Source: Bacillota bacterium (GTDB taxonomy: Bacteria > Bacillota_A > Clostridia > Lachnospirales > Lachnospiraceae). From it: 5,915 bases of DNA. How positions within the stretch are numbered: position 1 is the stretch's first letter; the number at the start of each line of letters is the position of its first letter. The notes under the pieces were generated by a model. It did no database searches. It was given only the letters and a program-made list of their open reading frames with translations, and had not been told where the DNA came from. Made by a program: the position numbers and the translations under genes. Shown here piece after piece: positions 1 to 4,516 of the stretch. Location of the stretch: assembly GCA_023443625.1 (NCBI GenBank), contig JAEZTQ010000083.1, positions 1 through 5,915 of the forward strand, given 5' to 3'.

Positions 1-7
1 GCTCGGG

Positions 8-1867
8 CTAGATTGCACTGCTCCCATCCCCATGCTCTTCAATATCCTTCAGTGCCGCTTGCATTCCATTCTTTGTAAAATCTACTGCGTCTATTGTTAC
101 CTGATACACCGCCCTGGTGGCTTTTAAAGTATTTTCACTGTCTTTCAAAGCGTCATCTGTAAACCGGCCAACCTCTGCAATATGTTGTGTTGCACTCCCA
201 ATAATATAGATTTCCAAAAACGAATATATCTTCTGTTCCTTTATATAGTCATTAACCTGCTTTAGTTTCTTAATTATTTTATCAATATCTTCTCCATGTT
301 CATTTCTTTGAATTCCATGATCACAATCCTTAATTGCTGCCCGCACCTTTCTCTTGATTCTATCCAATACAACCAGTTGATCCTTTAAGAATTGAATTAT
401 TGTCTCTTCTCTAAGTCCTCTACTCTTTGATGGCAGAATAGAAAGCTTCCAGGACGTCCCTTCTATTGTAAACCGGTTCACCGCTTCCCGAAGCGGCATG
501 ACAATCGTTCCTTTAATTAGAGCTCCTCTTTCCTTCGCATCAATTACCTCAACATTTGAGTAATATTCAATTAGATCCTGATACTGAAGCACATATTGTT
601 TCCAATCATTTCGTGATTTTACCTGTTCCCCGCCGATGCCATCAATAAAGATCTCCTCTCCCTGTTCTGCTTCCCTCATAACACCTGAAGCATGGCTCAT
701 TCCATCCCGGTAGGCTAAATCCTGCCCGACAAGGATCACTCTGGCGAAGCCTAATTCTACACAAATTGAATAAGCAGCAAGTGCCACAGAACCGCCCGTC
801 ACCAGATAGGACAACTGTTTCTTCTCCCTGCGATATAGCTCATTAAGAAAGCTGCTGTCACTGCATATTATCTTGGCCCCTTTATGTACATGTAATATTT
901 CTGGATTGGACTCCGCCAGGCAAATTAATGGGGTCATTATATTCTTCCTTCGTGAAAAATGTCCTATCCACTTCAGTGCGTCAATCGTGACTACAAAGTC
1001 CGGTTCTATGCCTTCATCCAGCAGATAATCCAGCATTCTATCAACCACAAAAATTACCGCTCTTCCCTTGGCTTTCTTCAATTCCTCCAGATTATCTCTT
1101 GCGGAAGGCCCTGCTGCCACAACAATCGCAGGCAGATTCTTGGGAAGAAACTCCTTAAGCTCTTCTAAAGAAATGCTCTCTGTTAAAAACTTAATATTTT
1201 TCAATACATTCCCGATATAAGCCTCTCGAAAACGAATTCCCGTATTGATATTTGTTATGTTAGAAAGGACGGCATTTTTAATTATCTTATAGAATTTGAG
1301 ACAACTTTCATCGAATATTCTGTCATAACTCGGATGAATACATTGCAACTGGGATTTAACATTTTGTAGTTCCATCCTGTATACTAACGAACGATGAAAT
1401 GCTGCATCGTTTATTCCTTCTACAATTATGACGGTATTCCTGCGTTCAATCAGTCCTGTGATATCGTAATGCATCAGCACGTGTTCAAAGATTTCAGGAC
1501 ATGGTTCATAAATCAGCAGCGAATCCTCCTCCCCCATCCGGGCGCAGAGTGCATTGGCAAACAGTCCATTTCCTAGTCCAAACATAGCAACAACCGTGTT
1601 CAGATTACGAAATTCATACTGACTTGCCCATTTCCTCGCCTCTTCCAAAGGCCGATACGCGCTATTCATCCGGTATTCCCTGGAATCAATCCTGATATGA
1701 AGAATACATTCTCTATCCCTTGCTTCCGTCGACAGTATTTCCTCCGGATGTTTCCTGTTCTCCATGTTTATTTCGCCAAAACCACTTTGCATCCTTTTCT
1801 GATAGGCATCGAAAAGATCAGGCTGAAAGCAGTCCAAGCTCCGTAAGTTACTCTCATAATATCTCAT
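8..1867 (-). CDS. Motility accessory factor, DUF115/MptE-like (probable flagellin glycosyltransferase)
   Basis: This complete 619-residue cytoplasmic protein belongs to the DUF115 (6-hydroxymethylpterin pyrophosphokinase MptE-like) group, to which the Campylobacter, Helicobacter, Aeromonas and clostridial motility accessory factors belong. These are linked to transfer of nonulosonic acids such as pseudaminic acid to flagellin Ser/Thr. An N-terminal Rossmann-like region shows MFGLGNGLFANAL (95-107) and LLIYEP (117-122). The central DUF115 core shows IVVAAGPSA (248-256), FVVDRMLDYLLDEGIEPDF (273-291), VTIDA (293-297), TGGSVALAAY (357-366) and VGQDLAYRDGMSHA (380-393), all landmark motifs of the family. 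The C-terminal third is helical and charged. The start ATG at 1865-1867 has GAGGA 8 nt upstream. The TAG stop is at 8-10. No sugar-biosynthesis genes are in view; they would be elsewhere. The enzyme class is firm, but donor sugar and acceptor are inferred from family and from the neighbouring hag. Confidence 0.93.
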   Translation of the reverse strand: MRYYESNLRSLDCFQPDLFDAYQKRMQSGFGEINMENRKHPEEILSTEARDRECILHIRIDSREYRMNSAYRPLEEARKWASQYEFRNLNTVVAMFGLGNGLFANALCARMGEEDSLLIYEPCPEIFEHVLMHYDITGLIERRNTVIIVEGINDAAFHRSLVYRMELQNVKSQLQCIHPSYDRIFDESCLKFYKIIKNAVLSNITNINTGIRFREAYIGNVLKNIKFLTESISLEELKEFLPKNLPAIVVAAGPSARDNLEELKKAKGRAVIFVVDRMLDYLLDEGIEPDFVVTIDALKWIGHFSRRKNIMTPLICLAESNPEILHVHKGAKIICSDSSFLNELYRREKKQLSYLVTGGSVALAAYSICVELGFARVILVGQDLAYRDGMSHASGVMREAEQGEEIFIDGIGGEQVKSRNDWKQYVLQYQDLIEYYSNVEVIDAKERGALIKGTIVMPLREAVNRFTIEGTSWKLSILPSKSRGLREETIIQFLKDQLVVLDRIKRKVRAAIKDCDHGIQRNEHGEDIDKIIKKLKQVNDYIKEQKIYSFLEIYIIGSATQHIAEVGRFTDDALKDSENTLKATRAVYQVTIDAVDFTKNGMQAALKDIEEHGDGSSAI

Positions 1868-1907
1868 TTATTATATCCTCAGTTTTACTTTTGATAGATT
1901 AAAAATA

Positions 1908-2237
1908 CTAATGGCCGGTTTCAGAATGATACCGTTCATACCCTTCTTCCAGTAAGGGGGTGATCTCATATTGCAAAATATCCGCAAGCAATAACGTATC
2001 CTTCTGCTCCAGCGCTTCCACCGCCTCTTTCAGATGCTCAAGAACCCTGTCCCCGTCCAGAATAAATACCTCACCATCTCTACCTATTAATTCCGCTTCT
2101 CCAATCACCTCATCCAACCCTTGAAGAGTATCTCCTAATCTTCGATATCCTTCCTTCTCATTGTTCTGATAAAAGCATACTGTTGTATCTTCAATGGATT
2201 GAATTGTTCTCCGCAATCTCTCACCTAAGTTTCCCAT
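1908..2237 (-). CDS. Acidic helical protein of unknown function, between hag and Maf gene
   Basis: I do not recognise this 109-residue protein. It is strongly acidic (about 25 Asp/Glu against 11 Lys/Arg) and mostly helical, with no signal peptide or membrane segment and one cysteine at 21. A short turn with RDGEVFILDGD (53-63) separates an N-terminal helical region from a C-terminal one that ends LADILQYEITPLLEEGYERY. The start ATG at 2235-2237 has GAGG 6 nt upstream within GAGAGGGG. It lies between flagellin and the Maf-type gene, 40 nt before the latter, and downstream of the hag terminator hairpin, so it is probably expressed by readthrough of hag. A cytoplasmic role tied to flagellin or to the Maf-type enzyme (partner or chaperone) is a guess from context. 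The clean start, spacing and strand support a real gene. Confidence 0.8.
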   Translation of the reverse strand: MGNLGERLRRTIQSIEDTTVCFYQNNEKEGYRRLGDTLQGLDEVIGEAELIGRDGEVFILDGDRVLEHLKEAVEALEQKDTLLLADILQYEITPLLEEGYERYHSETGH

Positions 2238-2259
2238 GAAACCCCTCTCTATGATTTAC

Positions 2260-2290
2260 AAGAAGGGGACTGACTTTACGCCAGTCCCCC
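2260..2290 (-). terminator. Intrinsic terminator after hag
   Basis: The arms at 2282-2289 and 2265-2272 form an 8-bp GGGGACTG/CAGTCCCC stem, extendable by a G-U pair, around a 9-nt loop. TTCTT follows on the minus strand. It lies 32 nt past the hag stop and before the next gene, so it should end most hag transcripts and leave readthrough for the downstream genes. On the plus strand the stem is followed by CTTTTCTT, so it could act in both directions, although no plus-strand gene is seen. Confidence 0.8.
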
Positions 2291-2321
2291 TTTTCTTAAT
2301 CCAGTTATACCATTACCAATC

Positions 2322-3164
2322 TTACTGCAGTAAGGATAATACACTCTGTGTAGACTGATTAGCCTGTGCCAGCATGGACTGGGATGCCTGCTGAAGGATG
2401 TTGTTCTTGGAATACTGAACCATCTCCTTAGCCATATCCACATCACGTACACGAGACTCAGCTGCCTGCAGGTTCTCTGCTGTATTATCTGCATTATCAA
2501 TCGTATGCTCCAGACGATTCTGAATCGCACCAAGTTTGGATCTTTCCTTGGAAACCGCTTCAAGAGCTTTGTTGATTGTTGTAATAGTAGCAGTTGCAGT
2601 TGCATAGGTTGATACCTTAAGCTCGGAAGCCTTAACACCGGAACCTCCGCCAAGCTTTGAAGCCCTCATATTGCCAATCGTAAGCTTAATGTTCTGACCG
2701 GAGTTTGCTCCAACCTGGAAGTTAATTGCCTTTGCATCTGCTGAGAACGAACCAGTAAGGATCTTCTTTGTATTGAATTCGGTCTGTTCAGCAATACGGG
2801 TAATTTCTGCACTCAGCTCTTTGAGCTCTTCCTTAATCGCGGTACGATCCTTTGAAACGTTTGTATCACTGGCAGCCTGTACTGCTAATTCTCTCATTCT
2901 CTGAAGAATAGAATGAGTTTCGTTCAGCGCACCTTCTGCTGTCTGAATTAAGGAGATACCATCCTGAGCATTTCTGGAAGCCTGATTAAGACCTCTGATC
3001 TGACCTCTCATCTTTTCGGAGATGGAAAGACCAGCTGCATCATCACCTGCACGGTTAATTCTATAACCTGAGGATAACTTCTCAGTTGATTTAGCAAGAC
3101 CCTTGCTGTTAATGCCTAACTGTCTGTTAGTATTGGCTGCTGCCATATTATGTTGTACTATCAT
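2322..3164 (-). CDS. hag: Flagellin
   Basis: Flagellin is the filament subunit, exported through the flagellar type III system and polymerised under the FliD cap. At 280 residues it is a short flagellin made almost only of the conserved D0/D1 ends. The flagellin N domain (about 4-140) includes KLSSGYRINRAGDDAAGLSIS and LQRMRELAVQAASD. The flagellin C domain (about 195-280) includes KLGAIQNRLEHTI, AESRVRDVDMAKEM and QSMLAQANQ, ending QSVLSLLQ. The middle (about 140-195) is brief, with LGGGSG and the Ala/Thr run ATATATITT at 188-196. There is no cysteine. LQRMRELAVQ (87-96) is the conserved D1 segment that host TLR5 contacts in other flagellins. Expression is served by the sigma-28 promoter at 3369-3395 and AAGGAGG before the ATG. 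A hairpin terminator follows the TAA. The downstream Maf-type gene suggests the protein is glycosylated. Confidence 0.98.
   Translation of the reverse strand: MIVQHNMAAANTNRQLGINSKGLAKSTEKLSSGYRINRAGDDAAGLSISEKMRGQIRGLNQASRNAQDGISLIQTAEGALNETHSILQRMRELAVQAASDTNVSKDRTAIKEELKELSAEITRIAEQTEFNTKKILTGSFSADAKAINFQVGANSGQNIKLTIGNMRASKLGGGSGVKASELKVSTYATATATITTINKALEAVSKERSKLGAIQNRLEHTIDNADNTAENLQAAESRVRDVDMAKEMVQYSKNNILQQASQSMLAQANQSTQSVLSLLQ
2586..2603 (-). repeat. Three-copy hexanucleotide repeat in hag (Ala-Thr)
   Basis: On the minus strand GCAACT, GCAACT and GCTACT are consecutive in-frame hexamers encoding Ala-Thr three times (residues 188-193). The run lies where longer flagellins insert their variable domains. 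Gain or loss of a unit would keep the frame. The threonines are plausible O-glycosylation sites, which is an inference. Confidence 0.7.
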
Positions 3165-3173
3165 ATTGTAATT

Positions 3174-3180
3174 CCTCCTT
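3174..3180 (-). promoter_or_regulatory. hag ribosome binding site, overlapping a CsrA-type site
   Basis: AAGGAGG lies 9 nt upstream of the hag ATG (3162-3164) and is a near-perfect Shine-Dalgarno, suiting a very highly expressed protein. Its first five bases (AAGGA) also match the ANGGA core bound by CsrA. Confidence 0.9.
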
Positions 3181-3194
3181 GAAATTTGATGTTC

Positions 3195-3210
3195 GCAGCT
3201 TCCGTGCTGC
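3195..3210 (-). promoter_or_regulatory. Candidate CsrA-binding hairpin in the hag leader
   Basis: On the minus strand GCAGC and GCTGC form a 5-bp stem that closes the hexaloop ACGGAA. This fits ANGGAN presented in a hairpin loop, the high-affinity CsrA/RsmE target. GTTC (3226-3223) and GAAC (3194-3191) could add an outer helix across a 12-nt bulge. The loop GGA lies 25 nt upstream of the GGA in the Shine-Dalgarno, so a CsrA dimer could bridge both sites and block ribosomes, as in B. subtilis hag. The structure is seen in the sequence; CsrA binding is inferred, and neither csrA nor fliW is in the window. Confidence 0.65.
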
Positions 3211-3296
3211 TGTTATCTGTTCGAACTGTAAGTTCTTCTACAGCCTTTTCTCTTGTCGCCTCTTCTCCTGTCCGGCCGTACGCTCCATTCGGGAGA

Positions 3297-3321
3297 AAAA
3301 GCTTCAAGCAATAAAGCTTTT
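3297..3321 (-). other. Leader stem-loop AAAAGCTT/AAGCTTTT
   Basis: Two 8-nt inverted arms (3314-3321 and 3297-3304) with a 9-nt loop lie inside the hag leader, and the stem runs into five T before CTCCC. The shape recalls a small intrinsic terminator, but only two of eight pairs are G-C and the T run is short. It is more likely a structural or pausing element than an efficient terminator. Confidence 0.4.
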
Positions 3322-3342
3322 CGTAAATGACATTCACCGATT

Positions 3343-3361
3343 AAGTAAATATTCTTTACTT
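3343..3361 (-). other. Stem-loop at the predicted 5' end of the hag transcript
   Basis: AAGTAAA and TTTACTT form a 7-bp stem with a 5-nt loop. It falls at or within a few bases of the predicted transcription start, so it would sit at the very 5' end of the mRNA. Such 5'-terminal hairpins are known to protect messages from 5'-end-dependent decay. The stem is AT-rich and only moderately stable; the role is inferred. Confidence 0.5.
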
Positions 3362-3368
3362 ATCATAT

Positions 3369-3395
3369 ATATCGGTTTAGATAGAAAAAACTTTA
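3369..3395 (-). promoter_or_regulatory. Sigma-28 (SigD/FliA) promoter of hag
   Basis: On the minus strand TAAA (3395-3392) is followed after exactly 15 nt by ACCGATAT (3376-3369). This matches the flagellar sigma factor pattern TAAA-N15-GCCGATAA, and the CCGATAT form is that of Bacillus-type SigD promoters. Transcription should begin near 3360-3363, which gives a hag leader of about 195-200 nt. Position, spacing and the gene served all agree. Confidence 0.9.
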
Positions 3396-3399
3396 TACC

Positions 3400-3437
3400 T
3401 TTTTCGATAATTTTTTAATTTTTTCTTAATATTTTTT
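3400..3437 (-). promoter_or_regulatory. A-tract upstream (UP-like) element of the hag promoter
   Basis: Four runs of five or six A on the minus strand start at 3437, 3424, 3416 and 3404, just upstream of the -35 element at 3392-3395. Spacing is about 8-13 nt, close to a helical turn on average. Such tracts can bend DNA or contact the RNA polymerase alpha subunit at strong promoters. The role is inferred from position and composition only; the stretch also covers the AT-rich tail after the preceding gene. Confidence 0.45.
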
Positions 3438-3444
3438 AATGGAC

Positions 3445-3942
3445 TTATTTCTTCTTATCGTAGAAAAATGATTGCTCCTCGGCATGGTTCGTCATGCTTC
3501 TATAATACTTCGATACACTCTGTGTACTCACCCGCGACCTTCTAAGTTCCTTACGCTTATTAGCAAGCAATGTCTCCATTTTCGCCTTATTACGAAGTTC
3601 CATGGCCTGCAGCTTCACGCTCTTATCCGTAATTGCTGTGATATAACCTTGCAGGGCCTTAATCTGTACCTCATACTTAAAACGATTTTCCAGTACCTCT
3701 TCCTTTACTAGTTCAAAGACACGATCAAACCCCTGATCCACAGCTTCCAACTCAGCCAACTGATCTTCCTTCACCGAAATAGTATGCAGAAACCCATCGT
3801 CATCAAAATTTTCTGCTTCCATCAAAGCTTCCTGTTCACCTGTAACCTCAATAAGGCGCCCCAGTATTGCCATCTTTTTTCCCATTGCATCAATCAGAAG
3901 CTGCAAATAAACTCTCTCTGTATTGTGGTTGTCACCTTCCAT
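3445..3942 (-). CDS. FlgN/FliT-type flagellar export chaperone (probable)
   Basis: This 165-residue protein looks entirely alpha-helical, with long charged helices (roughly residues 7-45, 53-85, 88-135), no membrane segment, no signal peptide and no cysteine. The helical build, size and the C-terminal tail with SKYYRSM and a final FYDKKK resemble FlgN-family chaperones of clostridia. FlgN binds the hook-filament junction proteins FlgK and FlgL. The position directly after fliS is instead the classical place of fliT, the FliD chaperone. Small helical chaperones diverge quickly, so family membership is inferred from shape, length and context, and the client is not settled. The ATG at 3940-3942 has an AAAGGA ribosome site 7 nt upstream. 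The stop is TAA. No clear GC-rich terminator follows before the hag promoter. Confidence 0.75.
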   Translation of the reverse strand: MEGDNHNTERVYLQLLIDAMGKKMAILGRLIEVTGEQEALMEAENFDDDGFLHTISVKEDQLAELEAVDQGFDRVFELVKEEVLENRFKYEVQIKALQGYITAITDKSVKLQAMELRNKAKMETLLANKRKELRRSRVSTQSVSKYYRSMTNHAEEQSFFYDKKK

Positions 3943-4004
3943 ATCCGATTCCTTTCCTGATTGGTTAACAAAATGGCACTACGATTACCATAGAAGCAAG
4001 CTCT

Positions 4005-4382
4005 CTACTTTGCACCTTTGGCAAGACGCATTACTTCTTTCCATGTATCACGCATCTCACGAATATAGCCAATCGCTTCTTCCAAAATCTGAACATCCTT
4101 CTTCCGATTCGCTTCAATCAGCCGAGAATAAACATATCCATAGACCTCTTCGAAACTCTTGGACACCGGATAATCATGATTCAAGGTAGTACGAAGCTCC
4201 ATGATAATCTGTTCCGCCTTAATAATATTCGTATTAGCCTTCCCAAAATCTTTTTTCTCAATTGCCATCTCCGCAAGATTGCCAAACTTAATTGCACCTT
4301 CATAGAGCATAAGTGTAAGTTCTGCAGGAGATGCTGTCAGCACCTTGCTGTCCTTATATGCTGTGGCAGCATTTATTGCCAT
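4005..4382 (-). CDS. fliS: Flagellin export chaperone FliS
   Basis: FliS binds the C-terminal region of newly made flagellin in the cytoplasm, stops it polymerising early and helps deliver it to the FlhA export gate. The 125-residue length is normal for the family. Family signatures are clear: AATAYKDSKVLTASPAELTLMLYEGAIKF in pieces at residues 5-33 (AY at 8-9, TASP at 16-19, LMLYEGA at 25-31), then NIIKAEQIIMELRTTLN in the middle, and the C-terminal helices around FEEVYGYVYSRLIEANRKKD and EEAIGYIREMRDTW. It is all helical and lacks cysteine. The ATG is set by AGGAGG 8 nt upstream. It sits after fliD and 62 bp before the FlgN/FliT-like gene, the common fliD-fliS-chaperone order. No convincing promoter is seen just upstream, so co-transcription with fliD is likely. 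Confidence 0.97.
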   Translation of the reverse strand: MAINAATAYKDSKVLTASPAELTLMLYEGAIKFGNLAEMAIEKKDFGKANTNIIKAEQIIMELRTTLNHDYPVSKSFEEVYGYVYSRLIEANRKKDVQILEEAIGYIREMRDTWKEVMRLAKGAK

Positions 4383-4390
4383 ATCTATAT

Positions 4391-4396
4391 CCTCCT
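4391..4396 (-). promoter_or_regulatory. fliS ribosome binding site
   Basis: AGGAGG is a perfect Shine-Dalgarno sequence, 8 nt upstream of the fliS ATG at 4380-4382. It fixes the start codon and predicts strong translation. Confidence 0.9.
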
Positions 4397-4451
4397 ATAC
4401 CATTACATTGCAGATTAATAATTTCATTACCACTCACTATCGATACTATTG

Positions 4452-4481
4452 TTATAGTTCAGCCTTACGGCTGAACTATAA
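4452..4481. other. Perfect stem-loop between fliD and fliS
   Basis: Positions 4452-4464 and 4469-4481 are exact inverted copies, giving a 13-bp stem with a 4-nt loop. On the minus strand, in which fliD and fliS are read, the hairpin follows an A-rich stretch and is followed by CAATAG rather than a run of U. On the plus strand it is followed by ATTTTCATTTTAT. It therefore looks more like an intrinsic terminator for plus-strand (antisense) transcripts, or an mRNA processing or stabilising hairpin in the fliD-fliS message, than a classical fliD terminator. Partial termination after fliD cannot be excluded. Confidence 0.8.
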
Positions 4482-4516
4482 TTTTCATTTTATCATATAC
4501 ATGAACTTTTGCTCAA

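Noticed and set aside
959..1168. Plus-strand frames opposite the Maf-type gene, fliD, fliS and the chaperone (this one and several others of 60-90 codons)
   Set aside because: They are antisense to firmly identified genes, lack ribosome sites and family motifs, and show the composition expected of shadows.
2304..2312. TGGTATAAC on the minus strand as an extended -10 promoter for the 109-residue gene
   Set aside because: There is no -35-like hexamer at a suitable distance, and the transcript would run straight into the terminator hairpin at 2260-2290.
2276..2653. 125-codon minus-strand frame overlapping the 3' half of hag
   Set aside because: It lies in another frame of a clear flagellin gene, its product is a low-complexity mix with no family resemblance, and it has no good ribosome site.
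3238..3288. 16-codon ATG frame (MERTAGQEKRRQEKRL) in the hag leader
   Set aside because: The ATG has no Shine-Dalgarno and is preceded by a pyrimidine-rich stretch; translation is unlikely.
3284..3288. ATGGA as a third CsrA site in the hag leader
   Set aside because: Its GGA can pair in a CTCC/GGAG stem rather than sit in a loop, and it is far from the ribosome site.
3385..3405. GAAAAA...TTTTTTC inverted repeat as a terminator for the FlgN/FliT-like gene
   Set aside because: The stem is almost pure A-T and overlaps the hag promoter; it would be too weak to terminate.
4432..4448. TCGATAG-like sequence before fliS as a sigma-28 -10 element
   Set aside because: It matches the consensus poorly and has no TAAA 15-16 nt upstream.
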